DNA of 64,000 nt from Caballeronia arvi (GCF_001544695.2 NZ_FCOM02000001.1:62001-126000); one strand, 5' to 3'; shown: positions 26,751 to 35,222, counted from the stretch's first letter. Made by a program: numbers and translations. Notes: a model not told the origin generated them from the sequence alone.

Positions 26751-27039
26751 GTAACTCGACGCCACCCTCCGGTCGGCCAAGCCCTGATACCACTACCTAC
26801 CGCGCGTTCGCCGGCGCATCGCCACGCCGGATACGGCGCGTCAGCGCCTTCGTCCCACCCGTTGCGACCTCATTCACGGCATATGCCGTACCGCGCATTC
26901 CGTTTATGCGACACGCGCTGAGGCGCTCCGTCTTGATGCGGAACACACAGTCTTCCAGTCCGCCCTTGCTGCCGTAGCAGACCAGCGAGATCTCGCGTTC
27001 GGGGTCACGCGTGCGTTCGCCGGCGTCGTCGCATGCCCG
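26751..27039. other. Decayed region between SDR fragment and LysR pseudogene
   Basis: About 290 bp without a supported intact gene. A minus-strand frame (26797 to about 27055) contains a protein-like stretch REISLVCYGSKGGLEDCVFR that I do not recognise; it lacks a convincing start and may be another remnant. Confidence 0.35.
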
Positions 27040-27413
27040 CATCACGGAGCACCGCATCGCGCGCGTAGCAGGTGAGCAATTCGCGGCACACACCGTGTCA
27101 AACAAGTATTTCGATCCGACGGAAGAGCACGACGTGCAGGAGTTGCAGACGGCGCGCGGGCTCGTCGCGGCGCGCGGCGGCATCGCGCTCGCGGCGGCAT
27201 CGCGCTCGCGCCGGCCAGCGTCGAGCGCTTCCTGTGCGGCGAAATGCGGTATCGCCTGCGGGACAACCCGACCGTCGTGTCGCCGATCATCATGAGAGCA
27301 CGCGCCTCGCCGACGATTCGCCAGAGCTCGCGCTGCTCAGTGGCGTGGTTCAGCAGATCTGTGCCGAATGGACTGAGCTGGCCAGAAAGCGCGACGCGAC
27401 GCCGCACAAATGA
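27040..27413 (+). pseudogene. LysR-family regulator C-terminal remnant with two frameshifts
   Basis: The plus strand encodes the end of a LysR effector-binding domain in three successive frames: first ELQTARGLVAARGGIALA, then APASVERFLCGEMRYRL with DNPTVVSPIIMRAR, then DSPELALLSGVVQQICAEW to the stop at 27413. The first shift is caused by a 17-bp tandem duplication at 27176-27209; deleting one copy restores the conserved GIALAPASV reading. The second shift lies near 27300-27310. The DNA-binding N-terminus is not present upstream. It cannot make a working regulator. Confidence 0.8.
27176..27209 (+). repeat. 17-bp perfect tandem duplication inside LysR pseudogene
   Basis: Two adjacent identical copies of GGCGGCATCGCGCTCGC, at 27176-27192 and 27193-27209. 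As 17 is not a multiple of three, the duplication shifts the frame and explains the first break in the LysR remnant. Confidence 0.9.
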
Positions 27414-27466
27414 AATGGCGCGCCGCGGTTTCCCGCCAGCGCGCCTCGATTAGTCATCGCGATACC

Positions 27467-28303
27467 TCAAAGCGACAACAACTTCCTCGCTTCCTTCGCC
27501 GTCGCCACCGGCCTTCCATACTCCGCGCACAGCGACGCCACGCGGCTCACCAGTTGCGCGTTGCTCTTCGCGAGCGTGTCCTTGTCCCAGCGCACGTTGT
27601 CCTCGAGCCCGGTGCGGCAATGCCCGCCCAACTGCAGCGTCCAGTGATTCACTTCCAGCTGATGACGGCCGATGCCCGCGGCTGTCCAGGTCGCATCGGG
27701 CAGATTCTTCTTCAACTGCTCCACTTCGAATTCGAGTATCTCGAGCCGCGCGGGCAACGCGTTCTTCACACCGAGCACGAACTGCACGTGCACCGGCGAC
27801 TTGAGCAAGCCCTGATTCACGAGATCGACGGTGCTGTAAAGCATCGCCAGATCGAAGATTTCGATCTCGGGCTTGACGTTGTGATCGAGCATCGTCTGCG
27901 CGAGCGAGCGCACGAAATCGGGCGGATTCTCATAAACGATCGTCGGAAAATTGACCGAGCCCGTCGCGAGCGACGCCATGTCGGGCTTCAGATCCAGCAT
28001 CGCGCCGCGCTGCTCGAACGAGCGCCCGCGCCCGCCCGTCGAAAACTGAATGATGATGTCCGGGCAGTGCTTGCGAATGCCCTCCTGCAATTCCGCAAAG
28101 CGATGACGGTCCGAGCTCGAGCGCTCGTCTTCGTCGCGCACGTGCAGATGGACGAGCGTCGCGCCCGCTTCATACGCCTCGTGCGTGCTCTCGACCTGCT
28201 CGGCGATGGTGATCGGCACGGCCGGGTTGTCTTTCTTGCGCGGCACCGAGCCGGTGATGGCTACCGATATGACGCAGGGTTCTTTCGTAGGGGATTGGGT
28301 CAC
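27467..28303 (-). CDS. BKACE-family (3-keto-5-aminohexanoate cleavage-type) enzyme
   Basis: The 278-residue protein matches the BKACE (former DUF849) family: zinc TIM-barrel enzymes that condense a beta-keto acid with acetyl-CoA to give acetoacetate and a CoA ester. Landmarks are the N-terminal VISVAITGSVPRKK, the metal-binding LVHLHVRDEDE, and the later QLGGHCRTGLEDN. The start is taken as GTG at 28303, six bases after AAGGAG; an upstream in-frame ATG at 28360 has no site. The true beta-keto acid (carnitine-derived dehydrocarnitine, 5-hydroxy-3-oxohexanoate or another) is not evident. A palindrome TCAAATTTGA at 28361-28370 lies upstream and may be regulatory. Confidence 0.87.
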   Translation of the reverse strand: MTQSPTKEPCVISVAITGSVPRKKDNPAVPITIAEQVESTHEAYEAGATLVHLHVRDEDERSSSDRHRFAELQEGIRKHCPDIIIQFSTGGRGRSFEQRGAMLDLKPDMASLATGSVNFPTIVYENPPDFVRSLAQTMLDHNVKPEIEIFDLAMLYSTVDLVNQGLLKSPVHVQFVLGVKNALPARLEILEFEVEQLKKNLPDATWTAAGIGRHQLEVNHWTLQLGGHCRTGLEDNVRWDKDTLAKSNAQLVSRVASLCAEYGRPVATAKEARKLLSL

Positions 28304-28502
28304 GCTTCGCTCCTTGATGGCGCCATCCTTCGGAAACACGGCGGGGACCGCGAACGGCACTCAAATTTGAACTAGATAGTACATTTTCGAATGTTGAGGC
28401 ATTGTCCTTCCCGCTGCAAGCCACCAAAACCCTAACCTCTCGCGAACGCGCGGGACGCGCGAAAAATCGCGTTCGTACGACGAATCGCCCCGCGCCTTCC
28501 TC

Positions 28503-28784
28503 TCATTGCCGCTCGGCGAACTCAGCGAGCATGCGACCGACCTGTTCGTCGGTGATCGCGGGCTTGATATCGAACATGAACAGGTCGGCCCATTCGTGCG
28601 CCCAGCGCGCGAGCGGCTGGACATCATCGCATTCGCATACGGCGATGCCCCAGATGGAGCCAATCGCATGCCAGCGTCCGATCAGATGGATGCCGTCCGG
28701 TGGCGCGCCGCGGGTTTGCAGGAATCGCTCGGCCGCCTGTCTTTCGACATCGGGTTGCGCCGTCCAGTTGACGATGAATAGCAT
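28503..28784 (-). CDS. DUF3303 family small protein
   Basis: The 93-residue protein matches DUF3303: MLFIVNWTAQPDVERQAAER at the start, GRWHAIGSIWG in the middle, and WADLFMFDIKPAITDEQ near the end. The fold is probably a ferredoxin-like dimeric alpha-beta barrel; the function of the family is unknown. The start ATG has a strong AGGAGGATCG site. A longer reading to 28811 is less likely. Confidence 0.82.
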   Translation of the reverse strand: MLFIVNWTAQPDVERQAAERFLQTRGAPPDGIHLIGRWHAIGSIWGIAVCECDDVQPLARWAHEWADLFMFDIKPAITDEQVGRMLAEFAERQ

Positions 28785-28903
28785 GGCTCGATCCTCCTGT
28801 TGGAACGCCATGAAGCGGCGCGACGCGCCGGGCTCGCCGCCGCATCGGCGCTTCGGCCGATACGGTTCATCCAGTATAGAAGCCGGTGGACAACGTTAAC
28901 GAT

Positions 28904-28931
28904 TGCATTCTGCGTATTGCATTACGCATTC
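28904..28931. repeat. 28-bp heptamer-periodic element, copy A
   Basis: Four 7-bp units in a row (such as TGCATTA and CGCATTC) upstream of the DUF3303 gene. A second copy with 23 of 28 identical positions lies on the opposite strand at 52623-52650, and a looser third block lies at 45561-45611. I know no name for it. Confidence 0.6.
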
Positions 28932-29003
28932 AAAGCGATCGCAATGCACTATGCTCTTTGCCAGCGCATCGCCCGGATCGGCCGAGCACGACGACGGCGG
29001 CGT

Positions 29004-29351
29004 TCAGTGCATCACGACGATGGGCGCCGCGAGCACTGGCTGCGCGTATGTCACGCGCACCGCCGGCGCAACCGCATAAGCGGAAACGACGACAGCAGGC
29101 GGCCTCGGCGGAGGCGGCGGAACGGCAACCGCCAGGGGCGGGACGACCGGCTCGACCACGACGGTGCGCGCAGGCATGTAGTAGTAAGTCGGTCGCGGCG
29201 GCGGCGCGTAGTAATACACGGGCCGCGGCGGCGCATACACGACGGCCGGTGCCATATACGAAACCTGCACGCTCGTTCCGGCCGACGCGGTCTTTGCGCA
29301 GGTCAGGCTGATGGCGGCAACGGCGGAAACGCTGAGCAAACGAATATTCAT
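29004..29351 (-). CDS. Proline/valine/tyrosine-rich secreted protein
   Basis: The 115-residue product has a clear Sec signal (MNIRLLSVSAVAAISLTCAK, cleavage near ASA) and a low-complexity mature part with PPRPVYYYAPPPRPTYYY and PPPPPRPPAVVV stretches. Such proteins are often found at the cell surface of Burkholderia, but no function is established. The ATG has a GAGGACTT site. It may form an extended polyproline structure that binds wall or membrane components. Confidence 0.7.
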   Translation of the reverse strand: MNIRLLSVSAVAAISLTCAKTASAGTSVQVSYMAPAVVYAPPRPVYYYAPPPRPTYYYMPARTVVVEPVVPPLAVAVPPPPPRPPAVVVSAYAVAPAVRVTYAQPVLAAPIVVMH

Positions 29352-29610
29352 GGTGAAGTCCTCATGCATCGCAAGGTGGTCATTTCGGCAGAGCGTGGAG
29401 CGCTCATGGGCCGGCGATGACAACGATAGCGAAGCGCCGCGCGCAGCGTGAGGCATAACTTATTTCAAACGATGTCGCCGAAAACACCGGTCATCGTTGA
29501 TGAAATGCAGCGACACGATTCGTAGCATCCCCAAGATTGCGTTCGCCACGCGGCTCAATAGAATGGCATCACCGTTTCACGATCATTCGAATCGAATCAG
29601 GGAGAGCGCC

Positions 29611-29925
29611 ATGCGAAAGATCCTCGTCATCCTTGCCGCATGCGCGGCGTGCGTCACCTCATGTGTCACCTCAGGCGCCGCGTTCGCGCAAACCGCAACC
29701 CAGCCGATGGGCGCGAGCCCGCGCGTCGAACGCGCGCTCGTCCAGTTGCAGAGCCGCTTCGCGACCGCCAACACGACGCACGACGGCAAGCTCACCCGTG
29801 AACAGGCATCCACCGGCATGCCGATGGTCGCGAAGCATTTCGACGAAATCGACACGCAAAAGAACGGCTTCGTGACCCTGCCGCAGATCGAAGCCTTCAT
29901 GCACGAGCACGCCGCGCAACGCTGA
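29611..29925 (+). CDS. Secreted EF-hand-like protein with degenerate loops
   Basis: The 104-residue exported protein (signal peptide ending near AAFA) carries two EF-hand-like loops, NTTHDGKLTREQ and DTQKNGFVTLPQ. Both keep the central Gly and hydrophobic position 8, but both have Gln at position 12 where Glu normally binds calcium with two oxygens, and the first loop also lacks acidic groups at positions 1 and 3. Calcium binding may be weak or lost. It lies 12 bp before an OmpR-type response regulator, so it is probably the first gene of that operon and a periplasmic partner or target of the sensor. Start set by AGGGAGAG. Confidence 0.8.
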   Translation: MRKILVILAACAACVTSCVTSGAAFAQTATQPMGASPRVERALVQLQSRFATANTTHDGKLTREQASTGMPMVAKHFDEIDTQKNGFVTLPQIEAFMHEHAAQR

Positions 29926-29937
29926 TCCGGAGCCTAC

Positions 29938-30651
29938 ATGGACACCTTGTCGAAGATCATCGTGCTCGACGACGAAGCCGAACTGCGCAACATGCTGCAG
30001 CGTTTTCTCAGTTCGCAGGGTTTCGAGGTGCGCGTCGTCGAGAACGGCAAGCGGCTCGACCGCTACCTTCAGCGCGAGCCTTACGATCTGCTCGTGCTCG
30101 ACTGGATGATGGAGCCCGAAGACGGCCTCTCCGTCTGCAAGCGTCTGCGCGCGGAAGGCCAGACGCTGCCGATCCTGATGCTCACCGCGAAAGGCGATCC
30201 CGTCGACAAGGTGGTCGGCCTCGAAACCGGCGCCGACGATTACCTCGCCAAGCCGTTCCTGCCGCAAGAGCTCGTCGCGCGCGTGCGGGCGTTGCTGCGA
30301 CGCCAGAAGATCGCCGCGGGCGATCCGACGCTCACGCAGCAAATCATTCGCTTCGGCGATTTCCGCCTCGATCTCGGCAAGCAGAAGCTGTATCGCAAGG
30401 ATGAGCCGTTCGAGATTCATTCAGCGCAGATGCAACTGCTGAGCGCGCTCGGCTCGTCGCCGAATCGCGCGGTGAGCCGCGACAACCTCATCGCCCGTAC
30501 GCGCGGCCGCGATCACGACGCGCTCGATCGCAGCATCGACGTGCAGGTGTTGCGGTTGCGGCAGATCGTCGAGGAAGATCCGGGCAAGCCGCGCTTCATC
30601 AAGACCGTCTGGGGCGTCGGCTACATGCTGCTCGCCGAAATCGAGTCATGA
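29938..30651 (+). CDS. OmpR-family response regulator
   Basis: The 237-residue regulator has a receiver domain with acidic pair (IIVLDDEAE), phospho-acceptor Asp55 (LLVLDWMM), Thr switch (MLTAKGD) and Lys (YLAKPF), followed by a winged-helix DNA-binding domain with the RTRGRDHDALDRSIDVQVLR recognition-helix region and IKTVWGVGYM. It resembles OmpR itself. It overlaps the histidine kinase gene by ATGA, so the two form a cognate pair. Confidence 0.92.
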   Translation: MDTLSKIIVLDDEAELRNMLQRFLSSQGFEVRVVENGKRLDRYLQREPYDLLVLDWMMEPEDGLSVCKRLRAEGQTLPILMLTAKGDPVDKVVGLETGADDYLAKPFLPQELVARVRALLRRQKIAAGDPTLTQQIIRFGDFRLDLGKQKLYRKDEPFEIHSAQMQLLSALGSSPNRAVSRDNLIARTRGRDHDALDRSIDVQVLRLRQIVEEDPGKPRFIKTVWGVGYMLLAEIES

Positions 30652-32012
30652 GCGTGGCGTCCGGCCTGCGCGTCGTGCCGCGCTCGCTCTTCGCGCGCAA
30701 CGTCCTCCTGCTCGTCGCGCTGGTCGCGGTGAGCCAGGTTTGCGCGATCGCGGTGCTGCTGCATTTCATCCAGGCGCCGCGGATCGAGCGGGCGGCGGGC
30801 GCTTTCGCGAACTATATCGTTGCGCTCGACACGCTCCTCGAGACGACGCCGCCCGACGCCAGGCAAACCGTCCTCTCGCGCCTCGACCTGCGCGCGGACC
30901 TGCCCGCGGGCGCGAGCACGGCGGCGCCGGACTCGCGGCTGCGCTTCTATCAATCGTATTGGCGGCGAACTTTCATCGAGAGTCTGCGGCGTCATCTGCC
31001 GCCGGACATGCTCGTGCGCTGGCAAAGCGGCGACACGACCGATGACGGTCAGCAGCGACTGTGGATTCGCGCGCATCTGTCGGGCGAGCCGCGCTGGCTC
31101 GCGCTGCCGGTGCCGGAAGCCGCGCACGACGACGGCCTCGCCACCGCGCTCCTGCTATCGCTCGGACTGGGCGCCCTCGCGTTCGCGACGGCCTATGTGA
31201 TCCAGCGCCATCTGAACCGCCCGCTCGCCCATCTCGCCGATGCCGCGCGGCTCGTTTCCGCGGGCGGCGAGCCCGGCGTCCTTCCGACCGACGGACCGAC
31301 CGAAATCGCGCAGGTCAGCGGCGCGTTCAATCGCATGACGGCCGCGCTGAAGGAAGCCGACGCCACGCGCGCGTTGATGCTCGCGGGCATATCGCACGAC
31401 ATCCGCACCCCGATGACCAAGCTGCGCCTCGCGATGGCGATGTCCTCCGTCCCGTCGACGGACGCGGCCTTCGCGGCATCGGCGGAAGGCTATCTCGACA
31501 CCATCGACACGATTCTCCAGCAGTTCATGGATTACGCGGGCAGCGGCGCAAAGGAGACGCCCGTCGTCGGCGATCTCAATGCGCTGATCGCGAACCTGGC
31601 CGCGGATTTCGCCGGACTGGGGCATGAATTCGCGCTTGATCTCGGCGAGATCGAACCGTTCCCTTTTCGTCCGATCAGCATGATGCGCATGCTCATGAAT
31701 CTGATGCAGAACGCGGTGCTGTATGGCGTCGTCGGGCTGGAGGTGCGCACGTGGACCGACATGAACGCGAACACTGCGTGCGTCGTGATTGCGGATCGCG
31801 GCAAGGGGCTCGGCGGTCAGGATCCGGAAGCGCTCAAGCAGCCGTTCAAGCGCGGCGGCGGCGAGGGCCAGCCGAAGGGCACGGGCCTCGGGCTCGCGAT
31901 CGTCGAGCGCATCGCGCGGCTGCATGGCGGCACGCTGGAATTGCGCGCGCGGGAAGGCGGCGGCGCGCAATCGTGCCTTGTGCTGCCGCTTTCGGGCGAC
32001 GCCACGCACTAG
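30648..32012 (+). CDS. EnvZ-type sensor histidine kinase
   Basis: The 454-residue kinase has two membrane helices (about 17-39 and 164-186) enclosing a periplasmic sensor domain of about 125 residues. A HAMP linker, a dimerisation domain with phospho-accepting His250 (GISHDIRTPMTKLRLAM) and a catalytic domain follow, with N box (MNLMQNAVLYG), G1 (ADRGKGLGG) and G2 (GTGLGLAI). It should phosphorylate the OmpR-type regulator with which it overlaps. The adjacent EF-hand-like secreted protein suggests that the signal could involve periplasmic ions or surface stress; this is inference. Confidence 0.92.
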   Translation: MSVASGLRVVPRSLFARNVLLLVALVAVSQVCAIAVLLHFIQAPRIERAAGAFANYIVALDTLLETTPPDARQTVLSRLDLRADLPAGASTAAPDSRLRFYQSYWRRTFIESLRRHLPPDMLVRWQSGDTTDDGQQRLWIRAHLSGEPRWLALPVPEAAHDDGLATALLLSLGLGALAFATAYVIQRHLNRPLAHLADAARLVSAGGEPGVLPTDGPTEIAQVSGAFNRMTAALKEADATRALMLAGISHDIRTPMTKLRLAMAMSSVPSTDAAFAASAEGYLDTIDTILQQFMDYAGSGAKETPVVGDLNALIANLAADFAGLGHEFALDLGEIEPFPFRPISMMRMLMNLMQNAVLYGVVGLEVRTWTDMNANTACVVIADRGKGLGGQDPEALKQPFKRGGGEGQPKGTGLGLAIVERIARLHGGTLELRAREGGGAQSCLVLPLSGDATH

Positions 32013-32100
32013 CGATCGATCCCCGCCTCCGCTTTCGGACGCGCAACGGATTTTCTTTTCCTCCATCCGTGACCCATACTGGTCTGTAGGAGGAAACCTC

Positions 32101-32820
32101 ATGGAACCGTCAATCGACCCTGGCGCTTCGCTCAGGCGCACGGCGCGCGATGGCGCCCCGACGTTGAATGTCCGTCTGTCGGACGCCGACGCCATTCCGT
32201 TTCCGACCCGCACGGTCGAACGCGGCGACGCGCTGTATTGTGCGGGCGAGCCGCTGCGCAGCCTGTACACGGTGCAAAGCGGCTGCTTCAAGACGGTGGC
32301 GACGTATCCCAGTGCCGACGACGACAGCGCCCCGCACACGCAAGTCACCGGCTTTCACTTCGCGAACGAAACGCTCGGGCTCGACGGCGTGTGCACGAAC
32401 CGCCACGAGAGCGACGCGGTCGCGCTGGAACCGAGCGTCGTGCGGATCATGCCGGTCGGCATCCTGGAGCCTTTGTGCCGCGAATATGCGTCGATGCAGC
32501 ACGAACTGCTTGCGATCATGAGCGCGGAAATCGTGCGTGCGTCGCGTCTTGCGCTGATGCTGGGGACCATGCCCGCGCGCGAGCGCGTGGCCGCGTTCCT
32601 GCTGGATTTCTCGGAGCGGCTGGAAGCGGGGGCTGCGTCGCCGGCCGAACATCCGGCCGAACTCATCCTACCGATGACGCGCGCGGATATCGGCAGCTAT
32701 CTCGGGCTGGAACTTGAAACCGTGAGCCGTATGCTTTCGAAGCTCCAGCGGGAGGGTGCGATCGGGCTCAACGGCCGGCAGGTACGCATCGTCGACCGGG
32801 CGATGCTCGCGCACCACTGA
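32101..32820 (+). CDS. FNR-like Crp-family regulator without Fe-S cysteines
   Basis: The 239-residue protein aligns well with FNR across the sensor core (SLYTVQSGCFKTV; TGFHFANETLGLDGV) and the DNA-binding HTH (MTRADIGSYLGLELETVSRM). However, the N-terminal region (residues 1-30) has no cysteines, and the position of FNR Cys122 is Arg (PSVVRIMP), so a 4Fe-4S oxygen sensor cannot form. It may sense another ligand, bind haem, or act constitutively. The DNA-contact Glu and Ser/Arg of the FNR recognition helix are kept, so FNR-type sites are expected. Strong GGAGGAAAC ribosome binding site. Confidence 0.85.
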   Translation: MEPSIDPGASLRRTARDGAPTLNVRLSDADAIPFPTRTVERGDALYCAGEPLRSLYTVQSGCFKTVATYPSADDDSAPHTQVTGFHFANETLGLDGVCTNRHESDAVALEPSVVRIMPVGILEPLCREYASMQHELLAIMSAEIVRASRLALMLGTMPARERVAAFLLDFSERLEAGAASPAEHPAELILPMTRADIGSYLGLELETVSRMLSKLQREGAIGLNGRQVRIVDRAMLAHH

Positions 32821-33009
32821 CGAACGTTCGTAGATCCTCACCAACCGCAACCGCTATGCCCATCGGCCGCGCAGCGGGCCGGAGCATGCAAGGGCTGCGC
32901 CAGAAAGTCATGTGGTGCGATGAGACGGACCGTGCGCGATCCAAGCCCGATAAGACCTTCGAGGGCACTTGCTACTCCGGGGGCCATTCAACCAATCGCC
33001 TGTGCCGCG

Positions 33010-33120
33010 GCCGGCGTGAAGTGCTTAGGCTGGGAAAAGCTGCTTTCTTTGGTGACTTTCTTTGCAGCAGCAAAGAAAGTTACCCCCGCCCCGGGGAGGG
33101 GCAACGCTAATAAACCGACA
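33010..33120. repeat. Burkholderia-type dispersed intergenic repeat with perfect hairpin
   Basis: This stretch contains a perfect 11-bp inverted repeat (ACTTTCTTTGC and GCAAAGAAAGT, loop AGCA, 33055-33080), followed by a C/G-rich segment CCCCGCCCCGGGGAGGGGC. From memory, very similar sequences recur in intergenic regions of Paraburkholderia and Burkholderia, where they give spurious small proteins containing FFAAAKKVT. It fills most of the 317-bp gap between the FNR-like regulator and the alcohol dehydrogenase genes. Confidence 0.6.
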
Positions 33121-33137
33121 CGAATTCAAGTTTCCAC

Positions 33138-34124
33138 CTAAGAAACACTCAATACCGCCGCCCCCGTGACCCTTCCTTCCCGCAAGTCGGCGAGCGCACG
33201 ATTCGCGTCATCGAGCGCATAACACGTCGTACGCAAATCCAGACGAAACTCATCCGCAATATGCATGAACGCGCGCCCATCCTCGCGCGTGAGATTCGCG
33301 ACCGACACGACGCGCCGCTCGCCCCACAGCAGGTCATACGGAAACGAAGGAATGTCGCTCATGTGAATACCGCCGCACACCACGGCCCCGCCCTTCGCCA
33401 CCGCCTTGAGCGCCGCGGGCACGAGCGCGCCGGCCGGTGCGAAGATGAGCGCGGCGTCAAGTTCGTCGGGCGGCGCTTCGTCGCTGCCGCCGGCCCAGTG
33501 CGCGTTCAGATCGAGCGCGAGCCTCTGCGCGGCGAGATCGCCCGGACGTGTGAACGCATAGACCGCGCGCCCCTGATGCCGCGCAACCTGCGCGACGATA
33601 TGCGCCGCCGCGCCGAAGCCGTAGATGCCGATGCGTTGCGCGTCGCCGGCCATCGCCAGCGTGCGATAGCCGATGAGTCCCGCGCACAGCAGCGGCGCCG
33701 CTTCCACGTCGGAATACCGCTGCGGCAGGTGCAGGCAGTAGCGCGCATCCGCGACGACGCGCTCCGCATAGCCGCCATCGATCGTATAGCCCGTGAAGCC
33801 TGGCGTATCGCAGAGATTTTCGCGGCCCGACGCGCAGTAACGGCAATGCCCGCACGTGGACCCAAGCCACGGCACGCCCACGCGATCGCCGGGCGCAAAG
33901 CCGGTCACGCCCGCGCCAAGTTGCGCGATCGTTCCGACGATTTCATGTCCGGGAATCACGGGCCGCTTCGGATGCGCGAGCTCGCCGTCGACGACATGCA
34001 GATCGGTTCGGCACACGCCGCACGCGTGCACGTCGATGAGCAGTTCGCCCGCACGCGGCGACGGGTCCGGCACATCGACCGCTTGCAGCCGAGGCGCATC
34101 GCCGTGGAAGATCATTGCACGCAT
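33138..34124 (-). CDS. Zinc-dependent alcohol dehydrogenase family protein
   Basis: The 328-residue enzyme is a medium-chain dehydrogenase. It has catalytic zinc ligands in ACGVCRTDLH and PGHEIVG, four structural-zinc cysteines in CGHCRYCASGRENLC, and a Rossmann motif GIYGFGAAAH. It should oxidise a primary alcohol or reduce an aldehyde with NAD(H). The length is slightly short of the usual 340-350. The start at 34124 has a GGAGG site; a longer frame to 34283 is not supported. It stands alone. Confidence 0.88.
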   Translation of the reverse strand: MRAMIFHGDAPRLQAVDVPDPSPRAGELLIDVHACGVCRTDLHVVDGELAHPKRPVIPGHEIVGTIAQLGAGVTGFAPGDRVGVPWLGSTCGHCRYCASGRENLCDTPGFTGYTIDGGYAERVVADARYCLHLPQRYSDVEAAPLLCAGLIGYRTLAMAGDAQRIGIYGFGAAAHIVAQVARHQGRAVYAFTRPGDLAAQRLALDLNAHWAGGSDEAPPDELDAALIFAPAGALVPAALKAVAKGGAVVCGGIHMSDIPSFPYDLLWGERRVVSVANLTREDGRAFMHIADEFRLDLRTTCYALDDANRALADLREGRVTGAAVLSVS

Positions 34125-34635
34125 CGATATGCCTCCAGGTACACAAGACTTGATATTGCGGTGCAGCGTTGAAGCGAGGCCGTGGTGCGCGACAAACCAC
34201 CGTGGTGCACCCATGCACGCCCGACGAGCGCGGTCCAACAGCAATGATGCACTGCGTCCATCTCCGGTAATTCGAGGATACATGCGTCGATATGTCTCCG
34301 TAGCTTGTCGCGTAAGCGTCAGATTGTCGTACTAAACTTCAGACATGCAACGACGAAACGAACACGCGCGCGAAGCGCCTTTCGGCATCCGTCTTGCTTG
34401 ATTGGTTCGAAGACCCATCGCTGCATGCGCGATCCGCAACGCGATGGAACCCATTACATGCGGCGACATTAAACTTATCTCCCGCACGCAGTTCGAACCA
34501 GACATCGCGGCTGCAACCGGCCGCGCCGTAACGCCCTAACAATACGCGCGGCGCAAGCCGCCATTCATACGACGCTCATGGCCGGCGCAAACGTGCTGAG
34601 CGTCTCGTCCATCGAAATGTTTCATGGAGGATGAC
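34125..34635. other. Intergenic region between divergent genes
   Basis: A 511-bp spacer holding the divergent promoters of the alcohol dehydrogenase (-) and the small protein at 34636 (+). Composition is more balanced than in coding DNA. No reading frame with a site, hairpin with T tract or RNA gene is supported. Confidence 0.4.
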
Positions 34636-35010
34636 ATGCGTATCACGGTCAAGCTGGATGGCTTCGAAGGCACTCAATCGGCTGCGTTCGCCATCCTGTG
34701 GCTCGACAAGGAAACACGCCGCTGGTCGCGCGAGGGCCACCAGGCAGTGGAAGTTCCGGACTGGGGCGGTCTGCGCTCGGGTTCGAACGGCACGATGATC
34801 TGCGGACAGCACGTGGAAGACCCCATCTGCGTGCTCGAACGCCTCGATTTCGATGCGCCGAACGGCCCGCGCGAAGGTCTCGCGGGACGGGTGCTGTGGT
34901 ATGCGGACGGCTCAGGCGTAAAGACTACCGGACGCTGGCACGTACAGTGCATCGACCGCGAACAGATCAAGGCGGAACACAGCGTTTTCGCTGACGAGGA
35001 GGACAGCTGA
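34636..35010 (+). CDS. Conserved hypothetical small protein
   Basis: A 124-residue acidic, soluble-looking protein starting MRITVKLDGFEGTQSAAFAI. It has several Trp residues (LWLDKETRRWSREGHQ; VPDWGGLR) and two Cys residues. No family is recognised and no signal or membrane segment is seen. The start at 34636 is set by GGAGGATGAC; an in-frame ATG at 34624 lies within that site. Function unknown. Confidence 0.75.
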   Translation: MRITVKLDGFEGTQSAAFAILWLDKETRRWSREGHQAVEVPDWGGLRSGSNGTMICGQHVEDPICVLERLDFDAPNGPREGLAGRVLWYADGSGVKTTGRWHVQCIDREQIKAEHSVFADEEDS

Positions 35011-35030
35011 AGCCTTGAGTGCAGGAATCG

Positions 35031-35222
35031 TCAGGGCTCGTCGCTCGGCAACGGTGTGAGCATCACGACGAACGACGCAGCCCCGATGAGAATCGCGAGC
35101 ACGCCGTAGTACATCACGGCGGTCTCGTCGAACAGCAAACCGCGCAGCGCCGCATGGATGCCGCCCAGCGAGAGGAACACGGCGCCCAGAGCCGCTACGA
35201 TGCGCCCTTCACCCCTGATCAT
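35031..35222 (-). CDS. Small two-helix membrane protein
   Basis: A 63-residue protein with two hydrophobic segments (RIVAALGAVFLSLGGIHAAL and VMYYGVLAILIGAASFVVML), so a small inner-membrane hairpin protein. The ATG has a GGGAGAAC site; a longer frame to 35399 is not supported. Function unknown. It is convergent with the gene at 34636-35010. Confidence 0.7.
   Translation of the reverse strand: MIRGEGRIVAALGAVFLSLGGIHAALRGLLFDETAVMYYGVLAILIGAASFVVMLTPLPSDEP

Noticed and set aside
26797..27183. A 128-codon minus-strand frame with protein-like segment near its end
   Set aside because: Starts antisense to the LysR remnant, lacks a site and matches no family I know; noted only as a possible remnant.
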